Positions 1 to 11,501 of a stretch of 64,000 nucleotides of DNA are shown in pieces. The position numbers were made by a program, and so were the translations under genes. The DNA comes from Marsupella aquatica (Eukaryota > Marchantiophyta): NCBI GenBank assembly GCA_973895155.1, contig OZ316899.1, positions 13,640,001-13,704,000 on the forward strand. The letters run 5' to 3'. The notes under the pieces are model-generated. The model had not been told where the DNA came from. It ran no database searches and saw nothing but the letters and a program-made list of their open reading frames with translations. The first letter of the stretch is position 1, and the number at the start of each line of letters is the position of its first letter.

Positions 1-3000
1 AATTCTAAGTGCCCTAGCACCCGTGAATAGACCCCCAACAATAATTCTCCAGATGAATGTCTTGCCCCTGGTTGGCAGATCAGAGCCCCACAATCTAGAC
101 CACCCCAAGTTCCATCTCAATTCAGGTCGAGAAATGGACCAGATCCAATTAAGACGACCGTGATTTGCGCTTTTGGGCCGCAGGAATTCATAAACACGAC
201 AGTTATCCACCCTGAAATCCTTCAACTTCTCTGTTTTGTCAGCCCACCGCCACTGTTTGGCATAAAGGTAAAAGTCAGTCCTACATTCATTGGTGTTCCA
301 CAGGTATTCTAGGAATGAGTGTGCAAGTGCTCGGTGCTCAGAAGTGAAACCCCGCAAGCTGTGCCATCTCATTGGGAGTTCCTTCCAGGCTCTATCCTCC
401 AAAGACCATCCGTCCCCAATAGATCTCATTCCTAGTCTACCACAAATGGTGGCAACCCCAACAATGGCCTCATTCAAAAGGGAGTGAAATCCTGCAAGGC
501 AATGTAAGGTGTCATAGATGCTCCATCGCGCCGGAACCCCAAGCCTGCCAGGTTCAAAAGACAGGTGTGCTCTGAGCATCGTCCAACTCCTCCATAGTCC
601 ACTCGTATATGGAAGGCCACTATATGACCTCGGTGTACACAGTAATAACTTGCCTTGAAAGGAATATTGGTTTCGTCTGATCACTTTGTAGTTCATCCAA
701 CCCATCAGAGCCAGATTTGCAGCAAGCATTATAGACCATTCTAGGTTCGGGGAGTTAAGTGCTTTAGCGAACCATTGGGAGAGCAGTGCATCTGAGTGAC
801 TTCTGAAGTCTTTAAATCCCAGACCCCCCTCCACCCTAGGAAGTGCCAGCCGTTCCCAGGCCACCAGGGGGATCTTCCTTCCCCCTGTGGTATTGTATCC
901 CCATAAGAAATCTCGACTAAGAGCAATCAACTTCTTTGCCAGACTAGCAGAGGCTTTACAGTACATCACATGATATATAGGAATTGCTTGCAAAATATGC
1001 TTAAACAAAAGGGTTCTACCTGTGAATGACAAGAGCTTGTTTACCCAAGTAGAAAGACGAGAGCTGATCTTGTCTAAACAGAATTTATGCAGCTATTCTG
1101 TCTGCAGCCCCACCCCAATTGGTGCGCCCAAGTACTTCTGAACCTCACCTTTCTGGCTGATAATACATCCAGTGTTAGTTAGCCATCTTGGTATTTCCTC
1201 CAAGGCCAATGGGATAACCACTGATTTCTCAAGATTCAGTTTGGCGCCGCTGGCAGTCTTGTAACATTCAAGTGCCAACTTTGTATCCTCAAAGTCCTTC
1301 TTTGTAGCTGGGATGAACATGCCAACATCATCTGCAAATAGTCTGTAGCAAATCATGAGGTCCTCCGTGATCCGCAGTCCTCTGAGTCGCCCTTCCTCAA
1401 TCTCAGCATCAAGGAAGTCCATAAGCGGCTGTGTGGAGAGTACAAATAAAAGTGGTGAGAGCGGGCATCCTTGTCGCACCCCATGCTTCAGGTGTACCTT
1501 TTCCGAGAGGAATCCGTTAACCAGTGCCCTAGAGGTAGCTTGCGCCAACAACGCTCTCACTAGCATGATAAAGCGCCCACTGATCCCGAGCAGGTGCATG
1601 CACTCCCAGATGTAGTCATGGCAGACCCTGTCAAAAGCCTATTCAAGATCAAGCTTTAGAAACAATGCTTCACTCTTTCTGTTTTGCACCCAATCACATG
1701 TTAACATTGCAAGAGAAATATTCTCAAGGATGTGCCGTCCTGGAATGAAGCCCGTCTGTTGAGGACTGATAATCTTATGAAGGAGAGGTTTCAGGCGTAA
1801 GGCAAGGATCTTGGCAATGATTTTATACATTGTGTTTAACATTGTCAATGGTCTCCAATCTTTTAGGTAACGTTTATCTGGTTCTTTGGTATGAATTTGA
1901 TAATCCCCTCACAGATCCCACCATCGAGGACGCCTGAAAGCCAAAATTCCTGTATCACATCAACCAGATCTCTACCCATGAATCCCCAACAGGCCCTGTA
2001 CACCTCCGCAGTAAGGCCGTCTGGTCCGGGGGATTTGTCACTAGGCATAAGCCACAGTACATCCTTCACCTCCTGGAAGGAAGGAAGTTCCTCCATCTTC
2101 AATATCTCAGGAGCAGATAATGCAAATCTAGTATTCCGTAATAAGCGTGTTCTAGCTCTCCCTTGCTCCCCCACTTCACTCGGTGTTAGATCCGGAGGTG
2201 AATACAGGTTCGTGCATAATGCCTCAACCTCACCAAGGATCTCACGCGGGTCATCAATCACTCGCCCGTCATCACCAATCAAGGATGTCATAGCTTCTCT
2301 GGATCTCTTCGCTCTCACAGTCGCAAAAAAGAATTTAGTTGATTCCTCCCCCTCCCCCAACCACTTAACCCTCGCAAGTCTACGCCCCCTGTGGGCTTCC
2401 TCAATCTCAGTCAGATGCAGGGAGTCCTCCACCTCCAAGAACTCTGTGATTTCCGAGGTTGAATGTGCCTCCAGAATGGACAGCTTAAGAGCCCGCATCC
2501 TTGCTCTCAAAAAGGCAAGCTCCATCTCAGCTGATCGAGGTCTGGCTTGAAGCTGCCTGTAGGTGTTCCGCAGTTGGGCACACCCCTTCGCAAATCAAAG
2601 GTGCGGGTCCGTAAAGTTCTCTCTTCCTTTCGTCCAAGCTTCTTCCAGCAATATCAGATCCTCATTACTCCTCAGTACAACCGGATTAGCCATAAAAAGT
2701 TTCGTATTCCCTCTCTCCCCCTTCTCTCTAGGTCCTGCGAGCCTCACATGCATTAGCACCGGATCATGATCTGATAGCGCAGAGCCACCCTCATGTATGA
2801 GCTCAACAAGTTCACCTATCCACCATCCTTTCTCACTTATATAAAAACGGTCCAGCCTTGACTGCACCAATTCCCCGCTCCTAAACCTTCTCCATGTGAA
2901 ATGAGGGCCAGTAGCAGCACCTTTGATGTCCCAGGCGTCCACCATGTCCAGCCGCATTTTAAGAAATCGCCAGAACTCCGCCTCTCGTCCTCGTATTAGT

Positions 3001-3565
3001 GACGAATTACCTGTAGAGTCCGACCTGCACTCTGTCATGTTGAAGTCCCCGCAAACTATCAAGTCATTTTGTGGGAGCATCGTCTTGAGGTCATTCTAGA
3101 GCAATGCTCTTAGTCTAGAAGAGTTGGGGGCATAAACACATGCAATACCAATCTTCCCAGCATCTGTACCCACACAGCGCGCCCTAAGTCAAGGGTTCCC
3201 GATCCAACCACCTTGAGCTCCGGGTGGACCAAAAGAGCAGTTCCCCCTCGGCCCTCATCTGGCGCAGAAGAGAAGTGTTGGTAGTCAGGCAGTATTGCCC
3301 TCAACGCCATGTCTAAGCGAAACTGGTCAGTTTTAACCTCCTGTAATGCAAGAATATTCAATGGTGTCCTCAATGATTTCACCCAGTTCTTGACCACATG
3401 CTTGCGGTTTGGCTCGCAAAGGCCACAAACATTCCACGATGCCAGCCTAAAAAGATCTGCCATCACCTGCTTATACAGTGGATTTGCATAGCAGGACGCC
3501 CAGCCCCCAGTAATGGAGCTCTTAGAGCCGGTTGCGTCCTGGGGACAGACCAGTCGTTGGTCCAC
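1..3565 (-). pseudogene. LINE ORF2: endonuclease-reverse transcriptase, broken
   Basis: The apurinic/apyrimidinic-type endonuclease begins near 3470 with ASWNVCGL and ILALQEVKTD. It continues at 3080-2700 with CGDFN and ends in SDHDPV. The linker runs through 2525-1990. The reverse transcriptase shows DKSPGPDGL (about 1990-2030), QTGFIPGRHI (about 1730), the first catalytic Asp in LKLDLE (about 1640) and the second motif in FADDV (about 1340). Below 900 the frame gives FLWG and GGLGFKDF, and near 1-260 a W-K-FIWR block typical of the zf-RVT tail. Stops or frameshifts fall near 3085-3110, 2530-2590, 1850, 1600-1640 and 1090, so the chain is a pseudogene. The family normally nicks DNA and primes reverse transcription at the target. 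Confidence 0.85.
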
Positions 3566-3932
3566 TCATGTATCCAGTGGGCGAGTCATGTCTAGGAGAG
3601 TCATTCCCAGCCGTACTTAAGCAGATTTGTGCAAGCACTGGGCCAGCAGTCCCCCTCAAGTCCGCCCGCGGGGGTTCCACACCATCCTTGGACCTTCGTG
3701 ACCGATTCTCTCCTGCATCAGACAAGAATCCTTGTGAGAAACTGAGTGCTCTTTGCTTCTTAGCCTCACCTTTGAGTTTCTCAGATCTATCAGTTGGGGG
3801 GGTGCGCAGCTCCTGTTTGCGTGCTTGGGCCTTGAACTTGCTGTGAGCAATGTATTCTTCATACTCTGACATCTCTGCATCAAAACCCTCATGGAATGAG
3901 AATCTCTCATCCTCACCCGATGTCTTGTCCAT
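3522..3932 (-). pseudogene. LINE ORF1 C-terminal fragment
   Basis: This 136-codon open stretch is acidic at its start, then basic and serine-rich, and it immediately precedes and overlaps the endonuclease reading frame (3565 downward). That position and composition fit the tail of a plant L1 ORF1 (RNA-binding gag-like protein). No zinc knuckle is visible in this part. It is 5'-truncated by the junction with the copia element. The identification rests on position rather than on a recognisable domain. Confidence 0.5.
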
Positions 3933-6390
3933 TTTTACAAAGTGGAAGGCCCAAGTGGAGAATCAGACGGGAAACACAGTTAAGTGTTTGGATACCAGGG
4001 TGAAGAGTCTGAGGTCAGACAATGGCGGGGAGTACACTTCAATAGAATTTAAATAGTACTGTGCAGAATAGGGGATAACTCGCCATCTCACCATAGTTTA
4101 TACTCCACAACAGAATGGTCTTGTTGAGAGGCTCAATCGAACACTATTGGAGCAGTCAGGAGTATGCTGAGCCAATCAGATAATTTACCACAAGAATTTT
4201 GGGCAGAAGCTGTCAATATTGTAACTTATTTAGTAAATATTTCTCCTTCTAGTGCAATCAATTTCAAAACGTCATTTGAAATGCGTTATAAGCGGCAAAC
4301 AAACTATCATGGCTTGGTAGTTTTTGGAAGTGATGCATATGCTCTCACACCAAAGAAAAATAGGACCAAGTTGGATCCTACGTCCAGGAAATGTATTTTT
4401 CCTGGGTATCAAAGTGGTGTGAAGGCCTATAGGCTATGGGATCCTATTGCCTGTAAGCTTGTTGTCAGTAGGGATGTTTCCTTCAATGAATCTAGATTAT
4501 TGAAGGAGGGGGAGAATACTCAGGTCTTCCGTACTGACAAAAGAAAATCTCATATCCCGGATCTCGTTGAGGGGGAGATTGATCATGAAGTGCATGATCG
4601 GAGAGAAGGAGGTGCTCCAAGTATGGAGCTGGTTCCTGTGCCAGAGGAACAAGAGGAGTTTGTTGATGTTGGTGAGCAGAAAGTGGATGCTGCTAAGTGT
4701 CAAATTGTACCAATAGACGCAATTCAACGGGAGTCATCGGCTAGAAGAATATCTGGTCACACTGTACGCGCTCCTCCTAGGTATGGATAGTGGGTTGATT
4801 CATCTCAACTGCAAGAGGATGATTTTGCAATTGATGATGAGGGTGATGCATTAATTTTGGAAGAAGGGGAACCTTCTTCATTTGATGAGGCAAGTGCTTC
4901 AAAGGAGAAGCACAAATGGACTGCAGCAATGCAAACGGAGATGTAGTCACTGAAGGACAACAAAAATTGGGAGCTTGTTAAGCTGCCTAAGGGTCAGCAA
5001 GTGGTGGACAACAAGTGGATATACAAGCTGAATGATCAATCTACGGGAGGTGGATCAAAGGTCTACAAGGCTAGGTTGGTAGCGAAGAGATTCACAGAAG
5101 AAAAATGTGTGGATTACAATGAGTTCTTCTCACCAGTTGCTAAGTACTCAACAATATCGCTATTGTGTGTGCTTGTTGTAATATTTGGTTTGCTGCTAGA
5201 TCAGATGGATGTTGTCACAACTTTCCTCTATGGCACCTTGGAACTTCGTGAGATAGCCGCTAGGTTTTGTGAAGAGAGGACAGGATGAACTGGTTTGCAG
5301 ATTGCTGAAATCCTTGTATGGGTTGAAGCAGTCACCAAGATAATGGAACAAGCGGTTTGACGATTGGATTCGCTCACAAGGTTTTCACAAGAGTATGTTT
5401 GACCCTTGTGTATATTTGAAACCGGTGAAGAATGTTGTCTTTGGATTCATTGTTTTAGTACTTTATGTGGATGACATGCTTATTGCGGCCAAGGATAGGT
5501 CTGAGATTGTTAAGCTTAAGGCACTGCCCAGTGTAGAGTTTAAGATGAAAGACTTAGGGCTAGCTAAGAGGATTTTGGGTATGGAGATCACTAGGGACTT
5601 GGAGGCTGGTAAGCTATGGTTGACACATAGCAGTTATGCGAGGAAGGTAATTGCTAGGTTCAACATGAGGATAGTAAGCCAGTAAGTACCCCTTTGGCTG
5701 CACACTTCAAATTGTCATCAGTTTTTTGTCTCACAGATGCGACAGAGAAGGGGCTGATGTCAAAGGTTCCTTACGATAAGGCAGTGGGAAGTCTCATGTA
5801 TTTGATGACTTGCACTAGACCTGATCTTGCCATGGCTATGGGCAAGGTGAGCATGTACATGTCGAATCCAGGGAAGGTACACTGGAAAGCAATGAAGTGG
5901 ATTATCAGGTACTTGAAGGGTACCATGGATCATGGTCTTTTATTTGATGCGAATGCAAAGAATTCTAGATCATTGATTGACTATGTAGATTCTGACTATG
6001 GACAAGATCTAGACCAAAGGAGATCAACAACAGGGTACATGTTCACATTTGGCGGTGGATGCATAAGTTGGAGGTCTACTTTGCATAAGTGTATTGCTCA
6101 GTCTACTATAGAAGCGGAGTATGTTGCAGCAGCGGAAGCAGCAAAGGAAGCTACTTGGTTGGATAGACTTATCATTGAAATGGGATTGCCATAGGGGAAT
6201 GTGAAGCTCCATTGTGATAGTCAGAGTGCGCTCCACCTTGCTTTGAACTAGGTGATGGATAGTAGAGTGAAGCACATAGACGTCAGGTACCATTTTATCA
6301 GACAGACTGTGTCTGATAATTTGTTTGAGCTAGTCAAGATAGATGGTAAACTCAACCCAGCTGACGTAATTACCAAAGTGACATCGTGAC
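3933..6390 (+). pseudogene. copia-1 pol: integrase, RT, RNase H remnants
   Basis: The integrase remnant shows the second catalytic Asp in RSDNGGEY (about 4012) and TPQQNGLVERLNRTL (about 4100). The C-terminal integrase region and linker occupy 4164-4790. The reverse transcriptase starts at NKWIYKL (about 5010) and continues with KARLVAKRF, the first catalytic Asp in DQMDVVTTFLYG (about 5200) and YVDDML (about 5465). RNase H follows with CISWRS and STIEAEYVAAAEAAKEATWL, then HCDSQSALHL and a PADVITK end at about 6380. In-frame stops or shifts fall at about 4055, 4790, 4945, 5287, 5684 and 6192. The order integrase before RT identifies Ty1/copia. Confidence 0.88.
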
Positions 6391-6606
6391 GTGCTGCAGG
6401 TTTTGCAATTGCGTCACAAGTAAGAGTTTTTCTTAACATTCATTGTAATTACTGATATATGCTCTTTTTCACCCCTAGTAATAGGCTACGGTTTAGTTCT
6501 GATTTGCTCTAGTTAGCTAGAGAGGGGAAACCATTTTGGTTTTTATCCAGAACTTCCCGCCGAGGAATCATATAGGTTAGCAATATTACCCTCCCCTAGA
6601 CCAGAG

Positions 6607-6619
6607 TCAAGGGAGAGAT
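6607..6619 (+). other. Polypurine tract of copia-1
   Basis: A purine-rich run (GTCAAGGGAGAGAT) sits directly before a TGTTAG start. This is the standard plus-strand primer site immediately upstream of a 3' LTR in plant copia elements. Confidence 0.75.
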
Positions 6620-6962
6620 TGTTAGGTATTTACTCAAGGTCTAGGGTTATGACATGTAACCGTAGTTAGGCTAACCATAGTCAGAGACATGGTTAGGTTA
6701 ACTAGGATGCACACTATATGCCAAGTGGTGTTTGCTTGGATAAGTGGAACTTAGGCTCATTGTTATGGAGCCACTTGAGAGATGAGGAGAGCTTACACTA
6801 TGGAGACTTGGTATGGCCGATGGGCTTAGAGTTCAGTAAAGCTCTCTTGTGTGTTCCCATGGACATAGCCTCAAAGAGGTGAACCACGTATCTCTCGTGT
6901 CGACTACTTGCGCGTTGGATGTGTCATGTGCTTACCGTTGTGATTGTTGTCTATGCTCAACA
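6620..6962 (+). repeat. 3' LTR of copia-1
   Basis: It begins with TGTTAGGTATTTAC after the polypurine tract and ends with CTCAACA just before CACTA coding sequence resumes. The length of about 343 bp is typical. The 5' LTR is not present for comparison, so the right boundary is inferred from the TG...CA rule and the return of CACTA sequence. Confidence 0.65.
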
Positions 6963-7458
6963 AGATGAGGCGGCACGAGAGGCGGACTATGAGGATGATA
7001 GACTCACTGGGGCATCAGGAGAGCGTGGCTTAGGCTCAGTAGAGCGTTTGCAACTTACAACATTCATGTTGTATGTTGTATAACTAACCAGAGGTTGTAG
7101 GGGAGTGGACAACATTTTATGAGGAGGAGAAGCAAAATAGTCGACGGCCACGGTTATTTCCCAAGTTTCATCCATACATGAAATCAAAGTTGTTAGAAGT
7201 GGATGCCTTGGTGGGTATAGGAGACAGTATATTACATTATCTACGAGTGACTGATAAGCTTTGTACCTTGGTTCATGGTCCATTGCTTAAAGTCACAACT
7301 TGGACGACAATGTGGTCAAAGGGGAGACATTTCCACGTGGAATGACTTGATGAGAAGAGAGTACCTACACAAGATTGTGGGGTGATGGGTTGGTTCACCC
7401 AGGATTCCCAGGGTAGCACATTGGACATGAACCCCATTTGCTCCACCGTGGCCCATTA
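6963..7458 (+). pseudogene. CACTA-1 transposase-region fragment (DUF4218/DUF4216-like), part 1
   Basis: After the copia LTR the frame reads through a DUF4218-like end (LQLTTFMLYVV, about 7047) and, in another frame, FYEEEKQNSRRPRLFPKF (about 7106). It continues with DKLCTLVHGP, then TQDCGVMGW and DMNPICSTVAH, which is the usual start of the DUF4216 domain of plant En/Spm proteins. One TGA interrupts it near 7342. The frame stops abruptly at 7458, where MULE E1 is inserted, and resumes in phase at 19377 with YGKINEI. This matches the tyrosine-glycine start of the conserved DUF4216 strand. The function of DUF4216 in transposition is unknown. Confidence 0.72.
7450..7458. repeat. Left 9-bp target site duplication of MULE E1
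   Basis: GGCCCATTA here is repeated exactly at 19368-19376. Nine-base duplications are diagnostic of Mutator-like transposition. Removing one copy plus the element restores the CACTA-1 reading frame. Confidence 0.92.
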
Positions 7459-7500
7459 GGGTATAACGACCGTGACAGTAAACAGTAAAAAGGAAACAAG
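7459..7500 (+). repeat. Left terminal inverted repeat of MULE E1
   Basis: It starts GGGTATAACG and contains GTGACAGTAAACAG. The same GGGTAT start and GTGACAGTAAACAG block occur at one end of the MITE at 51202-51546, which supports this as the true terminus. Confidence 0.8.
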
Positions 7501-7904
7501 AAACAACAAAAACTAAACAGTAAAAATGTTCGAAAACAAGACACACAAATATTGCCAAGATAACATGTAAGATAGAATATTCCCGATATTACTACTGTCC
7601 ATATGTACATACTGGACTTGCCCCTTATGTTTTTGAGACAGGATTTTGGTGCGAAGTTTACACTTTTGGTGAAGATTAAGAAGTCAACTACCCGAAATCC
7701 CATCTGTTGTCTTCCAAACATTTAGGGTATAGGGTGTGTCCGAAACAAAGTTCATAAAACCAATGAGGATGGCAACGCAAACTCCGGCTTCCACATAGAT
7801 ATTAAAGTGCGTTTATTGTGAGAAAAATATGTACAACTGACTGGGCTCGCAAAACACCAAATTTATTCATAAAAGACAGTCATTCATTACTGAAAAGCTT
7901 AACA

Positions 7905-8330
7905 TATTTCCGACCAGCTTGTCCGAGGGTAATACAATGGAAAATTCTAATTGTAAGACTAAGTCAAGAGGTAATCGACAAAAACAACCTTCGATGGCTA
8001 AAAACTCAAAACAAATTGAGAGTCCGAGGGATCATCCATCCTTCTACATTGTTGGGATGAACGACAGCCCACACAAGCACCGGCCGCTACTCAAAACCAT
8101 ATCATTCTTATCTAAAGATCCAAGATCTTCCCCTCTCACGATCCAGGATCGCTGAACATATTGCTGACCGGCTTGTCCGAGGGTAATACAATGGAAAATC
8201 TTCACTGACGAATATGAACTCAATGTCACTAAGGCTAGAAACTCAATCCAAACTTAGAGTCCGAGGGATCGCCTCCGCAATATGACTGCCCATGTTAGCG
8301 TCGGGCGCTACTCAAAACTATGGCGCCCTT
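7905..8330. repeat. Tandem duplication in E1 left subterminal region
   Basis: Two units of about 250 bp share GACCAGCTTGTCCGAGGG (about 7910) and GACCGGCTTGTCCGAGGG (about 8165). Each is followed by an AGAGTCCGAGGGATC block and a palindrome position ending in GCTACTCAAAAC. The first palindrome (about 8075-8089) is degenerate and the second (8296-8310, TAGCGTCGGGCGCTA) is good. The 7500-7905 stretch before it shows no gene that I can support. Confidence 0.6.
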
Positions 8331-8331
8331 C

Positions 8332-9227
8332 TCAAGATCCAGGATTGCACGAAGATCCACATTCATCATCCACCCCTGCTTTCGCTCTATAGCGATCTTG
8401 CTGAAAACCAAATGTGCGAAATCGGGAATATCGTTGACTCGGAAGTCTTCGAGCTGGAACTGAGGAAGAAGGACCTAGACAATTTGTGTCGTGGAAATCG
8501 ACACACCCAAGGAACTCCGCAATGCGCACTTCAACTTCCCAATCAATATTCGTCGATGGATCTTGGGGAGTGGGATAGTGAATTGAGAAACGTTCCTGAA
8601 ATGGTCTAGGGGGAGAATCAAGAAGCCATGGAATGTTTCAATCCCCAGGACTCATCCCTTCATCACGAGGCAAGAAAAGACGATTTTGAATGTCCGATGT
8701 CTCCATCATGACACTCTCATTGTCCACAATGGATGTGGATGAAAGATTAGTTTCCAATTGCGCCACCAACAACGGGACATGGCGTGGTGGCCTTGCGCCC
8801 CTACCATTACCAACATTCAGGACTCCATGCTCCATCGCTCTGGAATCAGGATGGAATGACTCACTTTCTTCAAAAAATGCGAAATGAGGAACAGGAAAGG
8901 AAAAAAGCACTGTAAACCCAAAACTCTCTCTATGAACAATGTCCGAAAAGTTTTGGGGATACAGAAGTGGATCTCATTCCTTGTATAGGCGTAGTTACCG
9001 GTGGGAAGGGCCCAATGCCAATGAGGAGGAAACAAATCCGATAGAATCGACAAGAATTCCAATGGTAACAATCCCTGACAACGGATCCAAAGACCTGCAC
9101 AAGAGACAATTTGGTTAACGCCAGGCGCTATCAAAGTGAAACAGTAATTGTCATCACTGATGGACGAGAACATAAAAGACTGGGAAACAAATCTGGCGTT
9201 GACTGTGTCTTTTGAAAAGGCCGACAA
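8332..9227 (-). pseudogene. Unknown minus-strand gene of MULE E1
   Basis: At least two exons can be seen. The upstream open stretch is 9227-8940. A pyrimidine-rich acceptor at about 8890 leads to an open frame 8890-8332, which is broken once by TGA at 8638-8640. The C-terminal part is rich in Ser, Pro and Arg with no domain I recognise. One family palindrome (9115-9130) lies at what looks like a short intron ending TTGTGCAG. By position, downstream of the methyltransferase-like gene, it corresponds to where E2 has its Ulp1-like exon, but I see no convincing protease motif here. Function unknown. Confidence 0.4.
9115..9130. repeat. E1 palindrome in short intron of unknown gene
   Basis: TTAACGCCAGGCGCTA, one mismatch from a perfect palindrome. 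It lies just upstream (minus strand) of a TTGTGCAG acceptor. Confidence 0.7.
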
Positions 9228-9397
9228 TTCAAATATATAAAAATTAAGGTTAAGGGTTTCCCATTTTTACCCCTAACAACGGGAGAAAATAGTCATTTAA
9301 TGGCAGTAGTCGAAGCCGACCAACGACCACTGGACAATATCTACTGCCTATCAATAGACTCCAACGGTAACAAGATCCGCGATACACACCTTTTTGG

Positions 9398-9451
9398 CTA
9401 ACGCCCGACGCTAACAAAAACTCACAAAAAATTGGCTAACGCCTGGCGCTA
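9398..9451. repeat. Two E1 palindromes between minus-strand genes
   Basis: CTAACGCCCGACGCTA at 9398-9413 and TAACGCCTGGCGCTA at 9437-9451. The surrounding 9230-9650 sequence is AT-rich, without an open frame, and is taken as intergenic or intron DNA. Confidence 0.75.
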
Positions 9452-10694
9452 TCCAACATAGGTCCCAAGAATTCAAAATATTCCCTCCAATCTAGGTCAA
9501 AATAATCCAATGATTTTCTGTATAAGTCTCTAAAACTCTAGACTTATAGAGATTCCAGATTCAATAGAACTTGAACCTCACCAATGACGCAAATAAACCG
9601 AGAACATAGTATTTATTATATGTGGATTCTTGAAATTGGTTTACAATGAAATTCTAATCGGAGGACTCTGCCTCACTACTCTCGGACCTATCGGTAGATT
9701 CCGCCTCATCGTCCACAAACTCACTTCTACAAATGTCATCCACAAACCTCCTCACCAAAAACTTCCTATCACAACCTCTCCTTAGACGAAGGCCCTTCGT
9801 TTCCCAAGACAATGTTTGGCACCTCTCAACTTTTCTGGCCGCCTTCTCTGCGTATGATGGAAGGATAAATGGTTTTTCTGGTGTCATCTCCAATGCTTCA
9901 GCAATCGTTTTTTGAAGGTCAAACCTTCTCCGCATATTCCACTCCGACCTGAAAGTTTTCATAGATATTAAAAATCTGTACATGTAAAAATATCTTATTG
10001 AAAACAGTCGTGGATTTGGATCGGGCTTACGAGCATTACTGAGAAGACTCCTCATCCTCGGATTCAGATTCTGATCCCAAAGGATTTCTCTTCTCTTCCT
10101 CGTCATCTCCAAGATCGACGACAGGAACATCTTCCTCATCAGGTTCCCCAGCAACATCCGGCTCGCTTTCTTCATAATCAAAGTTTAAAATTGATCTAAC
10201 TCTGTCCAACTTCTCTTTCCCCTTCCTTGAGATTGTCTTTTCCGGAGTCAAAGTTGACTTTGGCTCCAAAATGTCATCTAGCATAAATCTTGCAGCAGTC
10301 ACAAACTCTTGCCGCCCTTCGACACCAATAACAAATCTACCACAATAGTCTCCCGCCACAAATGAACTTCCCGAACAAGCGGTCCAGTCAATGAAAATAT
10401 CCCCACGACAGGAGATGAGCTCTATGACAGATTGCATAAACCCAACTGCGAGCCTTCCGTTTCCACAGGCCGCAAGGTCTGGCATTGGATCAGTCTCTAA
10501 AGACGGAAGTCCTATAAGATTTGTAACAGAGGGATCTTCGGAGGGTGACAATGGACGAAACTTGGGGTCTTTGGGGATTGAAGTTTTGCTTGAAACACGG
10601 CCAAATATATCCAACCTCAGTGTGAAGATCTGAAAAACAAAATAATAGTGAGGTCGTGGTAAACAGTTTCAACTAGCATAGTGATACATAATAT

Positions 10695-10709
10695 TAGCGC
10701 CTGGCGCTG
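10695..10709. repeat. E1 palindrome in methyltransferase-like gene intron
   Basis: TAGCGCCTGGCGCTG within the intron at about 10739-10632 (minus-strand donor CAG/GTAAGA, acceptor TTTTTCAG). Confidence 0.8.
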
Positions 10710-11486
10710 GCCAAAAAGTAATGAAGATAATTCTTACCTGAGTATCAGACTTAGGTTTGTACATAGGAAACCCCATGATGACTGTATGTGAGGCAATACA
10801 GGAAAACTTATGAGATTGTTGGCATGCAGATATTACTTCCGAAATCTGATCGTACTCTCTAGTGTGAAGAATAGCCAGAAGTCCATCGTCAAAAAGGAAA
10901 GGGTCCATTGCGCTAAAAAAAGCCAATGGAAGAGAGTGGTCTTGCAAATTCCATTTGGGTACTTTTTTGTCTAGAAGAGATGGTCTCAACCCAGTTGGCA
11001 AATAGAGAAAGCCGACATCGACACCAAATGCCCTAACTTTACCCCCTCTGATTACCCCCTTCGCACGGGATCCCGACTTAACCAGATTTTTACCCCAACT
11101 CTCAACCCGACCAACCCATGATGGCTTCTCTTCCCGCTTGAACACACTCTTGTAGAAGTCTGCCAAGGTGGACTCCACAAATGTATGTCTCGATTTATTC
11201 CCCTTGAAGTCTCCCACATTCCGTTGTAAACCAATCGCTGCAAGCGTTTCCCGCTGAGAACCCGCGGACGTAGAAACACGACGCTTCTTCTTCCTCCTTA
11301 TGCTTGGTTGCATCCACGGGTGGAACACTCACATCCTCAGGCGTTGCCGACCCTTCAGGCGGCTCCTTATCCTTCCCGACACTAATTTCACAAGAGGCCT
11401 CTGGTGTTGCAGTTCCAGCATTATTAGAAACCAATCCCGCATCTGATTTTCGAGACCCTGCTAAAAAATGAAATTGTGGTTAATAA

Positions 11487-11501
11487 TAGCGTCGGGCGCT
11501 A
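11487..11501. repeat. E1 palindrome in methyltransferase-like gene intron
   Basis: TAGCGTCGGGCGCTA about 30 bases from the acceptor in the intron at about 11560-11460 (minus-strand donor GTGAGTTCC). Confidence 0.8.

Larger units (their letters stand above)
1..3932 (-). mobile_element. L1-type LINE, 5'-truncated and decayed
   Basis: A non-LTR retrotransposon lies on the minus strand, running off the left edge at its 3' end. The order along the minus strand is ORF1 tail, endonuclease, reverse transcriptase, then a C-terminal zinc-finger region (zf-RVT-like). Its 5' side abuts copia integrase coding sequence at about 3912-3935, so I infer it inserted into that copia element and is 5'-truncated within ORF1. 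The reading frames carry several stops and frameshifts, so it is inactive. The 3' end, poly(A) and target duplication are outside the window. Confidence 0.85.
3933..6962 (+). mobile_element. Ty1/copia element (copia-1), 5' part missing
   Basis: Copia pol sequence starts inside the integrase core at the LINE junction and runs to a polypurine tract and a 3' LTR. Gag, protease and the 5' LTR are not in the window and presumably lie beyond the LINE. The sequence after the LTR (6963 on) is CACTA transposase coding sequence, so the element inserted into CACTA-1. Many stops show that it is old. Confidence 0.85.
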